Below, piece by piece: positions 30,468 to 40,833 of a stretch of 64,000 bases of DNA. Numbering within the stretch: position 1 is the stretch's first letter; each line of letters starts with the position of its first letter. A program made the translations under genes and the position numbers. The notes under the pieces were generated by a model. That model did no database searches. It was not told the origin of the DNA and saw only the letters and a list, made by a program, of their open reading frames with translations. Origin of the DNA: a virus; IMG/VR virus record IMGVR_UViG_3300045125_000085, positions 80,007 through 144,006 of that record; one strand, written 5' to 3'.

Positions 30468-31013
30468 TCACGTCACTACTAGTCTCCTTAATTTAAGTAG
30501 ATGTGTATAAGCGACTGCGATACTATCCACACCGTGCTCATCATACCCGCTCAGTACCTCTGCATCTAGCACGCTCATTAGCTCACTCACACTCCCCACT
30601 GCAGTCTTGACCGCTACTTTATTACCATGCGCTGTAGCCCCCACCAATTTCTTCACTATAGCGGGTTCATAGGTGATGAACTTCACATTAGCGTCATACG
30701 CTTTCACTGCTAATCGCATCGCATACACACATTCGACTAAAGCTGCATAAGCACTCGGCCTGAACCGATTTGTAAAACGGAGACTCGCAGCAGACTATCC
30801 AGGGCTGATAGACTTCTAATAAATGCAGTACGGCATCGTGCTGATAGCCTATCCGCCCCCATCTATCTAGCTCCTCCCTACATCTACCACGCCTGTATGC
30901 GCAGGTGCTTTGATCGTCCTAGCCTCCACACTTACCACACTGTAATCCTCCCACCGTATCGTCAGCATACATATCCCTAAGTGCTGTGAGCCAGGGTCTA
31001 TCCCACAGATCAC
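30468..31013 (-). CDS. ruvC: RuvC-type Holliday junction resolvase, frameshifted
   Basis: Cuts four-way junctions in recombining or branched phage DNA. Likely GTG start 31013 (VICGIDPGSQHLGI). Motifs: first Asp in GIDPG, Glu in CCESPFY, and the C-terminal pair in YDEHGVDSIAVAYTH; also VKKLVGATAHGNKVAVK typical of RuvC. About 182 aa, normal size, with two frame changes near 30870 and 30755. The reading frame of the upstream virion gene runs straight into it without a stop, so the two appear fused in this sequence. Confidence 0.8.
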
Positions 31014-31022
31014 TCCTGTCTC

Positions 31023-31913
31023 TACTCCACCCTCTGGCTCGACGCAGTGCCATAGCTCTACTCCTTTATACACTCGTGACGAGGTAAAAGGCTCGACTGC
31101 CCCTATGTCCATGATCATGTCGATACCAGTGCTATTAAACTGCGTAGTATAAAAGTCCTGGATAAAGTGCGTCACCTGCACAGCTACTGCATCGGTATAA
31201 TTGACCACCGTACCGTTAAAGTTACCGGGTACTGCTCTGTCGATACCGCTACAGACGGCTGGTTCACTGATGATCATACCGGCATTAGGGTCGTCATACA
31301 AGATAGCTGCTACATTAGTCGGTTCTTGCATATCGGGTTCAGTCATAGTGAAACGTACCTGAGCTGTCACTGATAGATAATCACCGGTAGTGCTCAGTAC
31401 TCCAGTACTACTCAAAGCAGGAGCTGTAGGATTTAAATCCGCTACTGTCGGTGCGAACGGCATACTCGTCACTGCCCCACTACGTTCCGTCATATAGGTC
31501 ATTTGCGGTACGGTCTCATCCAGCTTAAGCATCTTCAGATAGTAAGCGATATAGGTCACACCGTGATGCGTCTCTAGTACTCTTAACCTATAGTTAATAC
31601 GCTCGGCAGCCGTCAGGTCATTCTCAGGTGTACGCAGTATGAAAGGTACCTGGTGATATAAAGCAGCATGTCGTGGTAAGTGCGGTACTGCTACGATCTG
31701 CGTGATACCGTCAGCGCCGACCTGCGCTTTATGACCGCCATTACCTATACCCATGTAGCTGACTTTAGGGGTCTCAGCTACACCTAAGATCACACCGCGG
31801 TTGACATTATACTTTTCGTTTAAAGTGCTGTTCTCAGCTAATGCGACCGGCATGTTGAGAAACTGACACGATTGCAAATAAGCACCGTAGATAGTACGGA
31901 CATTGTTCTTCAT
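31023..31913 (-). CDS. virion structural protein upstream of RuvC
   Basis: Starts MKNNVRTIYGAYLQSCQ at 31913. About 295 aa clean, beta-rich with Asn, Thr, Val and Tyr (TYIAYYLKMLKLDET, YTDAVAVQVTHFIQDFY). The frame passes into RuvC; in another frame a TAG at 31023 would end it as GTASSQRVE, so the true end may be there with one indel. Position beside portal-side genes suggests a head or tail protein. Confidence 0.55.
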
Positions 31914-31929
31914 AGCGTTTTACTCTGCT

Positions 31930-32782
31930 TTAAATGGTAGAAGGATGACGGAGCCAAAAGTTTATTTGCTCTTTAGGTACCTGACTATTACGCATATCGT
32001 CCAGATTCAAATGTAGATCGTAGGTAATAGCAGTACGTGTTGACGATTGATCGAGTACATAGCTTTGATAGTCTGCTCATTACTTAGCTGGACTTTAGCT
32101 AGCTTACGATTACGACTCAACGTCAGTGGTGGTAACTCATGCTTTAGACGTACGACTGCACTATTAAGACTACTGATAGTCAAAGGGTGAGTGCCATACT
32201 TTAATCCTAGCATGCTATCGATGTGCGTACTGATATCGCCTACACGTAAACTAGCCCATTCGAGCTAGGCGTACTGGTTTTTCATTGACCTGAGCGATCG
32301 TTTGGATGCTGTAGCTGAGTCAGTTGACTCATGACGGCTAGCATAGCACTGCTGGATATTAGCAGCTGATTTAGTCAGGATCGAAGCGATAGCCCGTACC
32401 TGCTGTAAACACAGTCTGAATTAATAGCTGTAGTTCAGTACTAGTATAGGTACTCTCAGGTAAATGCTGCGAGCGTAGCCATTCCTGATAGTCCATGCCG
32501 AGTCTCAGGTAACTCTATTAAAGGATCGCAATGTAATTGCTCAAAGATCCTCGCATAGAAAGCTCGTAGCTGCTGATCCTCTATCCGTGATACAGTATAC
32601 CAATACTGCTGCTCTAGCCCAAATGCCGCTACGCCCCATTGATAGAACGCAGTCTTAGCATATAAAGCTCCGTAGTCTAGGCACAGTACGCAGTATAGTC
32701 CGTACTACATCCACATGTAATCGCTTACTATCTATGCCACTCATGACTTCCTCTAAGCTAGGACACGGCCATCTAAAGACAT
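31930..32782 (-). CDS. hypothetical protein, heavily frameshifted
   Basis: Text on the minus strand joins into about 275 aa: MSLDGRVLA, SGIDSKRLHVDVVRTI, LDYGALYAKTAFYQWG, WYTVSRIEDQQLRAFYAR, MDYQEWLRSQHLPEST, LGLKYGTHPLTISSLNS, YDLHLNLDDMRNSQVP, ending NFWLRHPSTI at 31930. At least seven frame changes. No family recognised; probably structural given neighbours. Confidence 0.45.
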
Positions 32783-32797
32783 GGTTTAGCCTGTAGC

Positions 32798-34090
32798 TTA
32801 GGGATAGTGAGGCATAGGTGTGCCGTACTGCTGATAGGTCAGATAGACTAGATAGATGTACGCAGCCCGACTACTCAGACTACGCTGTTCGCCAGTGATA
32901 GGATCTCTAAAGTTGACGATCACCGGATAGCGGTCCTGGCTGATAAAATACAGCCAATGGTTTAATAACACATCAGTCAGCTTATACGGTACAGCATCAG
33001 TATAGTCTATCAGTGATGACTCTAAGTCTTTAGTCTGCACTACACCTGAGATAGACGTCTTAAATGCTAGATCTATCTCACTATATTCTTCTACACTGAC
33101 GACGGCATTAGCGGGTGCTAGTTTAGCTTCACGCTTCAATATCTCCGCTAAAGTAAACGTATCTTTCCTAGGCATGTTATACATGCCATTGATAGAACGT
33201 TTCCTAAAATGGTAGTCAGGATATAAGCTTTGATCAAAAACAGTGAGCTGGTTCATGGTATAGTCGGCTATCGGAATATAGCGACGCGACAATAAATGCT
33301 CGATCAATTCTAGTAAAGTCGTCTGCTGACCTACATTATGCTTTAAGCTATCGACATTACGATACAGATACAGAGCTTGCTCTAGCGTATAGTAATCCCA
33401 GTACTTATCTAAACGACCTCTACACGCTAAAAACTGTTTGATATGAAAGCTATGGGCTTCAGCTGTCTTACAGCGTTTTAGCCATAGATTCATGATCGTA
33501 GGTACGAGCTGTGAGACCATACTCGCCCACTGACTCGCTGCGTACAGCGTATCTGAATGGATGAAAGCGCGTACATGCCACCTAGCAAAAATAGCGCTGG
33601 ATCCATCCCTCTAGCTCGTGTACTAATGTCGCTTCTTGTGGCTCTATTAGCTCACTCGGATAGCTCAAAATAGCGCCATTCTTCGCATTGACGGCATAAT
33701 GTAAATCGGCGGGGTACAGGATGCCCAGGATCAGATTTTCTTGATCTGGATATGCCTGCACCAACGCCTGGTAATATCAGAACTGCCGTACTGATATGCG
33801 ATAGCTGTAGCCGTATGACTACTCAGATTCTCCTTAGTAAAGCCTATGGTCTCTAGCGTATCTAAGCTAGTCACCACCATAGCACTATCGAGCGAATGGT
33901 ATTCACCAGCTAGGTTTAAGTAATACTTCCAGCTGTAAGGATTATTGTTATCGACATAGCTAGCGCCATACTGCTCCATGATGCCGGTATTCATTAAGGT
34001 CGCGGCATCTTCAGACTTAATGATTAAAGTCTTGGCTAAGAGTAGCGTCATATCTAAATAGATACGGTACTCGTCTAATGGGGTGGCCAT
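32798..34090 (-). CDS. virion structural protein beside portal, frameshifted
   Basis: Starts MATPLDEYRIYLDMTLL at 34090 and ends YLTYQQYGTPMPHYP at 32798, about 430 aa. Breaks near 33775 and 33590. The last 240 residues are clean. No catalytic motif; aromatic-rich text like YWDYYTLEQALYLYRNVD. Divergent from the portal gene with 50 bp between starts. Probably a head completion or neck protein, by position. Confidence 0.55.
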
Positions 34091-34140
34091 ACTCAGTTTA
34101 CCCTTGTTTCTACTATACTTTAAATAGGATACATTGCACC

Positions 34141-36906
34141 ATGAAAAAACCTAATGATACCCCGCACAGCAATCAGCGCGGGTCTACTGTACGTCAGCTC
34201 ATAGATCTCGTCAATAGCCGTAAGTCATATCCCGCTTTACGAGTCATAGGCGATGCCCCTGAGATGGCAGCACTCGTATCGAAACTAGTCCGCACCCCGC
34301 TCCAGCATCGGACTAGTCCTGAACTAGGTCCGACGGGGCGGGGGTTGACACAGACCCGTATGCAGCAGATTTCTCAAGGCGTCAAAGAGCGCATTGGGGA
34401 TGCAGAAAACATGATGCAACTGTTTCCGGATTTGGAACTTTCGGCCCAAATCCTGGTCAGCTCAGTGCTTTCTCCAAAGGATATGGTGAACTACGACCTT
34501 ATTTTCTCGAACCAAGATGCTCGATTTCCAGCTGAATTAAGTATGAAAATGCTAGATGCTATCAAGGAAGATTTGGATAAGGAATACGACCTCAAAGCTC
34601 AGCTTCCACTTATTTTAAGACAAGTCTTATTCGAGACTGGTAGCTATGTCAGAGCCGTCATCCCTGAGTCTGCAGTCGATGATCTTATCAATAGAGGTAA
34701 GCTCGTCGGTATGGAACATCTATCAGAACTCTTCGATAAGCAAGAACAACCTAAGTCACTCGGTATCCTCGGTAGACCTAAGATCGCTACAGCTAAGACG
34801 GCGCCGCGTACTGCATTAGAGTCCTTTAAGTTTCAGCGTATCCCTTACCAGACGTACGATGCTACTAATGTAGCAGTAGAGTCACCGCAGTCTAGCTACT
34901 TACCTGAAGTCACTGATAACTTCACTGCTACTGAAGCTACCGCGTATCCAGCAGGCTAATAACCGTGCTAAGATCCGTGGTGTCATCAATGGCCTTAAGC
35001 AATCTGCCTTTAGACCTGCTACTGAAGCTACTGCTAATAAAGGTAGTAAGACAGTACTCAATCATCAAGAGCTAGAAGCATTAGTCTATAAAGGTCATGC
35101 GACTAAAGCCGTACCTTTCGTCTCTATCCCTAATGCTACTCAGACGAGTCGTAAATCCGTAGGTAAGCCACTCGTCATGAAGCTCCCTTCTGAATCTATC
35201 ATACCGGTACACGTACCAGGTGATGAGCGTGATCATATCGGCTACTTCGTACTCATAGATGAGGACGGCAATCCAGTCACCCGTCATAGTCAAGCTGCTT
35301 ATACTGATACACTCAACACCCAGCTGAGTAATCCGAGTCACTCCATGACCAGCTTCCTCTTAGAGAAAGCTAGGCATAACCTCAGTAATGACTTTAGGAA
35401 TAACCTCACTCTCGATCAAGCCGCTAAGATCTATACCGATCTCGTCGAAAACGATCTAATCGAGCGACTCCGTAACGGTATCTATGGTAGTAACTTCGCA
35501 CTCGCACGTACTAATGAAGTCTATCGCGTCATGCTAGCTCGTACTTTCATGAACCAATATACGCGACTCGTCTATATCCCAGCTGAACTCGTCACGTATT
35601 TTGCTCATGATTACCATGCGAACGGTATCGGTAAGTCATTACTCGATGATCTGAATATGCTCATCAGTCTCAGAGGTATCTTACTCTTCGCCCAAGTCAT
35701 GGCTTTGACTAAATCAGCCATAGCTCTGACTCATGTCAATATGACATTAGATCCTAATGACGCTGATCCACAAAAGACGATCGAGATGGCGGTACATGAC
35801 ATCATTAGATGCGTCAGCAGTACTTCCATTAGGTGTCAATACGCCTATCGATCTAGTCGATTGGGTGCAACGTGCAGGCTTTGAGTTTACCTTTGAAGGC
35901 CATCCGGGTTTACCACAAACCAAGTTTGACTTTGAGACTAAGAACCTCCAGCATACTGTACCAGATACAGACTTTATGGAGCAGCTACGTAAGCAGACCA
36001 TCATGGCACATAGCCTGTCACCAGAAGTCGTAGACTCAGGATTTAGTGCTGAGTTCGCTACGACTGTCGTAGCGAATAACATCCTGCTATCTAAGCGCGT
36101 CCTGCAGATCCAGGAGAAGTTTACCCCACAGCTGACGGATTTCGCCCGTAAGCTGCTCCAGCATGATGAGGAATCTACGTAGTAAGCTCCTAGCGATCAT
36201 AGACGAGCATAAAGGACTACTCGGTGCCCATATACCGGATGATGAGAAAACACGCCTTACAGAGCATCCTGGAGGCGTATTTCTCGTCGAACTCCTTAAC
36301 GGCTTTATTGAATCCCTAGCGATAGACCTACCACGTCCCGATATCACTACGCTAGAGAACCAATCACAAGCCTTCCAACACTACTCAGAAAGCTTAGATG
36401 CCGCACTAGAAGCTTGGATCAATAGTGACATTTTAAACGATGTGACTTCAGGTGAACTAGGCAGTCATACCGACATGCTCAAAGCTACGTATAAGTCATA
36501 CTTCTTACGTAAGTGGATGGCTGAGAACGGCTATATGACTGAGCTGACTGATATAGTAATGGCTGATGAGGATGGCAACGCCATGATCGACTTAGCAGCT
36601 ATTATGAAAGACCATATCGAAGGACTGACTCGCTCAGGTGTAGAGTATATCGCTGCTTTGAAACCAATGATAGATGCAGCTAATATGGACTTAAATAACC
36701 TGAACGTAGAGGAAGGTAGCTCTAGTCCTAGTGATAGTGGTAGCAGTGATGATAGCGGCGGTGGTGATGATGGTGGCTTTGATTTCGGCGGAGGGGACGA
36801 CATGGGGGGTGATGAAGCAGGTGGTGAAGAGGCTGGTGGCGATACTGGCGGAGAAGAAAAGGGTGCAGGCGATGATGGTGGTTTAAGGTTTTTAAGCTAC
36901 GCTTAA
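34141..36906 (+). CDS. portal protein, frameshifted
   Basis: Starts MKKPNDTPHSNQRGSTV at 34141; about 920 aa, breaks near 34960, 35820 and 36170. The core PAELVTYFAHDYHANGIGKS followed by LLDDLNMLISLRGILLF and ALTHVNMTLDPNDAD is the pattern of myovirus portal wings and stem (T4 gp20 class and the phiKZ-like equivalents). The N-terminal 150 residues are polar; the C terminus is a long Asp/Gly/Glu tail (GGGDDGGFDFGGGDD). It forms the ring through which DNA enters and leaves the head. Confidence 0.7.
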
Positions 36907-36928
36907 GTGTTAAGCTACGCTTAAGTGT
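36893..36928 (+). repeat. tandem 18-bp repeat over portal stop codon
   Basis: TAAGCTACGCTTAAGTGT occurs twice head to tail. The stop codon of the portal frame (SYA then TAA) lies inside the first copy. Each copy also contains TTAAGC-TAC-GCTTAA. Confidence 0.8.
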
Positions 36929-36951
36929 TAAGCAATAAAAGGTACTAAGTA

Positions 36952-37080
36952 ATGAAAGACAATGATAAATGGCATGGCTTAAATAGTGGACTCTTCGCTA
37001 TCACCTTTGGCTTTGGCGTCATGCTGATGGCCGATGCTCTCTGGAGTTTGTTTAAAATGGTCTATGAGCATGTGAAGTAA
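36952..37080 (+). CDS. small membrane protein, 42 aa
   Basis: MKDNDKWHGLNSGLFAITFG followed by FGVMLMADALWSLF and a short basic end; one membrane span. It follows the portal gene on the same strand and ends just before the hairpin 37094-37134. Unknown. Confidence 0.55.
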   Translation: MKDNDKWHGLNSGLFAITFGFGVMLMADALWSLFKMVYEHVK

Positions 37081-37093
37081 AAAAAAGAGTGAG

Positions 37094-37134
37094 CATATAG
37101 CCCAGAAGAGCCATAGTGCTCTCTGGGCTATATG
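37094..37134. terminator. hairpin, CATATAGCCC family
   Basis: CATATAGCCCAGA(A)GAGC-CATAGT-GCTCTCTGGGCTATATG, between convergent genes. Nearly the same sequence occurs at 38527, 57147 and 62881. Confidence 0.7.
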
Positions 37135-37141
37135 TCGATCT

Positions 37142-37475
37142 TTACCAGTAGCTCTCTGAGCTGGCTGGTATCGACATGGCTTCAATGCGGGCGTCCTCCA
37201 GTCCTTTATAGACGCATAATACACCTTCCCAGTTGATTCTTTTGAAAGGGCTTCGAAAGACGATGTTGCCATCGTCTCTGACTTCTATGACAGCCTCACC
37301 ATCCTCGCGTTTCTCCACGATGACTTCTACGCCATCCTTGGCATAGACGACGCGAGTAGGAATTACAGCATTGCCAGACGCCAGCCGAGCTAACTCAACG
37401 ATGGTAGTTTTGGGAACAGCCATAATGTTCCAGTCGTCCAAAAAGAGATCAGTGGTCAATGTCACTTTTGCTCAT
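37142..37475 (-). CDS. small early protein, paralog of 62929-63257
   Basis: Start ATG 37475 (MSK) directly after GGAGGTGTATC; one extra A makes a frame slip, then VTLTTDLFLDDWNIMAVP continues clean to 37142. About 110 aa. It shares order and many residues with the protein at 62929-63257: LFLDDWN, VPxxxIVEL, LASG, VIYAKDGIEV, LKRINWE, EAMSI. No known domain. It has its own cassette with both hairpins. Confidence 0.7.
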
Positions 37476-37501
37476 GATACACCTCCAAAGATGTTACATT
37501 A

Positions 37502-37583
37502 CTCTAACAACCGAGCAGATTGTTAGAGCAGAAAGGAGGTTTATGATCTCAGCAGTAGGCTAAGATCATTCTAAGTATATGGG
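37502..37583 (-). promoter_or_regulatory. early promoter plus two-hairpin leader
   Basis: Minus strand: CCCATATACTTAGAATG (37583-37568), hairpin 1 GATCTTAGC-CTACT-GCTGAGATC (37567-37545), hairpin 2 CTCTAACAATC-TGCTC-GGTTGTTAGAG (37528-37502, 11 bp with two G:T or G:C closing pairs), then GGAGGTGTATC and ATG. Confidence 0.75.
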
Positions 37584-37629
37584 ACTGTAAAAACTGCACT
37601 ATAAAGAAAGCAAAAAAGAAGAGTGGTAT

Positions 37630-37699
37630 AGAGGAGCCCGTAGGCCCCTCAGTGCTACTCTTTCCTATCAAAAGAAAGCGATGCTCCTAGCGTCGCTTT
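37630..37699 (-). terminator. two terminator hairpins
   Basis: AAAGCGATGCT-CCT-AGCGTCGCTTT (37674-37699, one G:T) and GAGGAGCC-CGTA-GGCCCCTC (37633-37653). They end the four-gene operon 38391-37699 and lie just ahead of the next early cassette. Confidence 0.65.
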
Positions 37700-37800
37700 C
37701 ACTGAGCCTCCGGCCTTCTTTCTATTAAGCTCCTTCTTACTTCATTCTTCCTTGAAGTGATTTCGCCTTCCGTGGCGTTATATGCGGTTAGCTCATCCAT
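37699..37800 (-). CDS. 33-aa peptide, last gene of tiny-gene operon
   Basis: MDELTAYNATEGEITSRK then a basic end RRSLIERRPEAQ. Its ATG overlaps the TGA of the preceding gene (ATGGATGA), implying coupling. Unknown. Confidence 0.5.
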   Translation of the reverse strand: MDELTAYNATEGEITSRKNEVRRSLIERRPEAQ

Positions 37801-38011
37801 GATCTTCCACATCCTTAAATAACTCTACACCCAAGGCGTAGAGCTCTGGATCACCTTCCTTGGTGATCAGCACTTCCCATGCACCACCCGTCCAACCTCC
37901 TTGGTCGGACGAACTGTAGAGTGGCGCCATTCCTTTCAATGGCGCCACCGTATTCATACGACGCTTCCACGTCGTAACGAAGTCTGCCAAACTTCCTTGT
38001 TTTTGGTCCAC
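37793..38011 (-). CDS. 72-aa early-island protein
   Basis: GTG start 38011 behind AAAAGGAATTCTCT. Text MDQKQGSLADFVTTWKRRM, QGGWTGGAWEVLITKEG, ELYALGVELFKDVED. Third gene of the operon. No domain recognised. Confidence 0.55.
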   Translation of the reverse strand: MDQKQGSLADFVTTWKRRMNTVAPLKGMAPLYSSSDQGGWTGGAWEVLITKEGDPELYALGVELFKDVEDHG

Positions 38012-38029
38012 AGAGAATTCCTTTTCTTT

Positions 38030-38218
38030 TCAGCGATCCTTGCTTCTTCTTCGCTCATCCTTGCGAATATTTTCATCCTTCATCCTGAACGCTTGCTCCT
38101 CGTCCTTGAAGGGTTTTAACGCTTCCTTGCATAATTCCCTGAAATCCTTTTCAAGAATATCCTTGGCCTCCCTGGCCTTTTTCTTCTCCATGAATTCCTT
38201 TTCCTCTTGCTCCCTCAT
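38030..38218 (-). CDS. 62-aa highly charged helical protein
   Basis: MREQEEKEFMEKKKAREAKD onward is almost wholly Lys, Arg, Glu and Asp, so a single long charged helix or coiled coil. It starts 11 nt after the stop of the first operon gene. Unknown; such small charged proteins are typical of early phage regions. Confidence 0.5.
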   Translation of the reverse strand: MREQEEKEFMEKKKAREAKDILEKDFRELCKEALKPFKDEEQAFRMKDENIRKDERRRSKDR

Positions 38219-38229
38219 CGGGAGCGTTA

Positions 38230-38391
38230 CTAAAAGACATCCCTTTCTATTTCACGTCCTTGTTTAAGTGAATAAACCACCCCTTCCATAGGGGTTTTTC
38301 CTCTGTCAAGGACATACATGGTTTCCCATGTATGTCCGGCCACCCAAGCCTTCTTCCGAGAAAGAAAGCTAAAAGACTTCTGAATGCTCAT
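38230..38391 (-). CDS. 53-aa first gene of the 38-kb early operon
   Basis: Start ATG 38391 right after GGAGGTGTATT. MSIQKSFSFLSRKKAWV, HTWETMYVLDRGKTPMEG, ending REIERDVF. Small basic protein, unknown. It has promoter and both hairpins upstream. Confidence 0.6.
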   Translation of the reverse strand: MSIQKSFSFLSRKKAWVAGHTWETMYVLDRGKTPMEGVVYSLKQGREIERDVF

Positions 38392-38413
38392 AATACACCT
38401 CCTTGGGTGTTGG

Positions 38414-38490
38414 CTCTAAGCCCGAGCAGACCTAGAGTATTGATGGATAGCCTGCTTATGCAGGCTTTGGTTCATGCTTACTATGTGGGA
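38414..38490 (-). promoter_or_regulatory. early promoter plus two-hairpin leader
   Basis: Minus strand: CCCACATAGTAAGCATG (38490-38473), hairpin 1 AGCCTGC-ATAA-GCAGGCT (38466-38449), hairpin 2 CTCTAGG-TCTGCTCGGG-CTTAGAG (38437-38414), then GGAGGTGTATT. Hairpin 1 here has a sequence unrelated to the other copies yet sits at the same place. Confidence 0.7.
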
Positions 38491-38526
38491 TTATAGCTTT
38501 TTGCATTTCAAAAAGAAAAGTAGAAG

Positions 38527-38566
38527 CATATAGCCCAGATAGCTTTAGTGCTCTCTGGGCTATATG
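38527..38566. terminator. hairpin, CATATAGCCC family
   Basis: CATATAGCCCAGA...TCTGGGCTATATG around a partly paired centre; just upstream of the 38-kb early promoter. Confidence 0.6.
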
Positions 38567-38616
38567 TCAGCTTAATTTACTATTCGTCATCGCACATAGT
38601 ACACCTCGGTATAAAG

Positions 38617-38648
38617 GCGCCAGTAGAGCGATTAGGCTCTACTGGCGC
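38617..38648. terminator. 13-bp hairpin
   Basis: GCGCCAGTAGAGC-GATTAG-GCTCTACTGGCGC, just past the end of the minus-strand gene stopping at 38662. Confidence 0.65.
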
Positions 38649-38661
38649 TATGCTGATTAGT

Positions 38662-39907
38662 TTAGCGACTGATGAGATAGCTACCACTCATGAGGTAGCC
38701 TTTATGCAGTCTATAGATCTGATCATCTCTAGTAATGATCAGATTATTCACTGACATATAGGGCCAGGCTTCCATTTGGGTGAACAAGCTACTAGCTAAC
38801 TCATACAGCATCGGTGTTTGCCGCTCATCTATCCTCAGTGGCTCCATATCACCGATCTCTATCGCTAACTCACTGCCGAGTATATCGACATAAGTCAAGC
38901 TATAGTTGATAGGAATAAATGACATATTAGCACTACCATGCATCTCGTCATCACTATCGCTCTCATCATCCTTAATATCAAAGCTTTCCTGATATCAGCT
39001 CGTACGACTTTATCTAGCGGACTGATCATGCGGTTCCCGAGCATTTCCATCTCGAACCTATCGTAAGCAGCTGAGTAATTACCATCATAGTTCTCACGCA
39101 GGTAATCTTTCAGGCTATCGATATCGCTAGTAAAGCTATCGATACTGATACGTCCCAGCGACAAGTTATACGTCAGAAACTGGTTAATGACGCTAGTCAG
39201 CCAGCTATCGATCTCGTTACAATAGAGTACGAGATCAGTCGCATCTTCGCCATCGGTGTCTTTCTGACTGCTGCAGGCTGTACCGATGCTCCTGAGCTTC
39301 TTAGCCATGTCGGTAAATCTACGCATGCTAAAGATCTGATCGTAGACGTTATCATAGCTCTCATCCGTCACGATAGGTTTAGCTATCAGTGACGAAGCTA
39401 CGATACAGACCACAAGCTCCTTTGACACGCTGCTGTCTACGGCACTCCAGCTTGACTCTAAAGATAGCATCTTCCAGGAATGAGCCTACGCTCCACTTCT
39501 TATCAATGTAGGTATTGATGAGGTCGAGGTTTTCGGCTTCGGGTTCAGTACCATCTACCGATATAGCGGCTTCGAGGTTCTCCCTACTGATAGCAGCCAT
39601 ATCTCGACTGGCATTAGTGATCTGCTCATTACGCAGTACGCCATCCAGCGTGTAAGAGTGATCCAAGAAAGTGATAGCGTGTATAGTTACGGTTCATCTG
39701 TGATTTCTCCAATGGTTTAACGACCTCGTAGACGCGATCGTTTCTTTTCTGATAGTAGACGTCGAACGCCGATTTATCGATCAACGTCCGGTAGGGTTGG
39801 CTGCTGCTAGGGATCCAGTCAGCTGCAGTGAGCGCCATTTCTAGCTGAGTGCTGTCCATAATAGGCTCCATGTCAGGGACTACACTAGGTGCAGCATCGG
39901 ACGACAT
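38662..39907 (-). CDS. virion structural protein, frameshifted
   Basis: Starts MSSDAAPSVVPDMEPIMD at 39907 and ends HKGYLMSGSYLISR at 38662; about 415 aa, with breaks near 39660, 39410 and 38960. Text includes DWIPSSSQPYRTLIDKSAF, DLINTYIDKKWSVGSF, FEMEMLGNRMISPLDKVV. No enzyme motif. Located between portal and RNAP-like genes; likely a virion protein. Confidence 0.5.
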
Positions 39908-39953
39908 ATAGCGCGTATAGCTATTTTCATAATAGCTCGACGCCTGTAGTCCA

Positions 39954-40808
39954 TTACCACCAGGTCTTCCCTAGAGTAGCCGGTCCTGTGGGTGGGGTCG
40001 GTGGTGGTGTAGGCTGCCCATACTGAGCAGGTGGTGGCGGTGCCGCGTTCTGACTAGTGTACTTATTGACGGCACCTTGCGTCTGCGAATAAGGAGGAGG
40101 GTAGCCCATCCCCATCCCCATCGGCGACTGCATCGGTCGTCCCAGAGTAGCACCACCAGGATACTGCGGTGCTCCCATACTCGGCTGCCCGTACGGCTGT
40201 GACCCGTACGGCTGCTGATATCCTTGTTGAGGCGAGTACCCATGTTGAGGATACTGCGGCTGGTACTGTGGAGGATATCCCGGTGACTGAGCAGGGTACT
40301 GTGGCTGATACTGAGGAGGAGCGAATCCTCCCATCCCCATCTGCGCCTTCAGATTAGCGATCTCTTGCCGTCTCGCATTTAAGAAGGCTAAGTTCTCCAT
40401 CGTGCCATTGATCAGCTGCGGCGTCACCATGCCTTTCAGATCAGGAAACTGATGTAGCTTCTCCGAGATCCAAAGTACATAAGTGTTGCTAGCTACTTCA
40501 GCCAGTATCTGACGCGGATCCTGCGCCATGCCTTTACGTAGATCGACTGCGATACTAAACGCAGCAGTCGAGACTACATCAGCAAAATCAGCATTCTGCC
40601 AATTGTTAGCAGCCAACAAGTTGAAGCAGAACATCCTTAACGGTGACTGACCTGAACGAGCCGATGCTTCGTTCGCAATTACCGTAGCAATGTCTGCTAG
40701 AAATGGATAGACCTCAGGTGGGACTTGCACCTGAGGGATAGTGGGAGGCGATCCAGGTGGGTACTGGACCGCTTGATGCTCGTAGGCATCGGCTCTGTGA
40801 GGCAGCAT
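39954..40808 (-). CDS. Pro/Gln-rich protein, 284 aa
   Basis: Intact. Starts MLPHRADAYEHQAVQYPP. Residues 30-160 are a folded helical domain (VYPFLADIATVIANEASA, LRKGMAQDPRQILAEVA); residues 165-284 are disordered, with repeats of QYQPQYP, QPYGSQPYG and PPPPAQYG. Likely a virion or assembly protein with a flexible tail. Clean frame. Confidence 0.65.
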   Translation of the reverse strand: MLPHRADAYEHQAVQYPPGSPPTIPQVQVPPEVYPFLADIATVIANEASARSGQSPLRMFCFNLLAANNWQNADFADVVSTAAFSIAVDLRKGMAQDPRQILAEVASNTYVLWISEKLHQFPDLKGMVTPQLINGTMENLAFLNARRQEIANLKAQMGMGGFAPPQYQPQYPAQSPGYPPQYQPQYPQHGYSPQQGYQQPYGSQPYGQPSMGAPQYPGGATLGRPMQSPMGMGMGYPPPYSQTQGAVNKYTSQNAAPPPPAQYGQPTPPPTPPTGPATLGKTWW

Positions 40809-40833
40809 AGATTATACTCCTATTTGATGCCCT

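Noticed and set aside
36531-36803. Minus-strand Ser/Pro-rich frame over the portal C terminus
   Set aside because: It is the antisense shadow of the Asp/Gly-rich portal tail.
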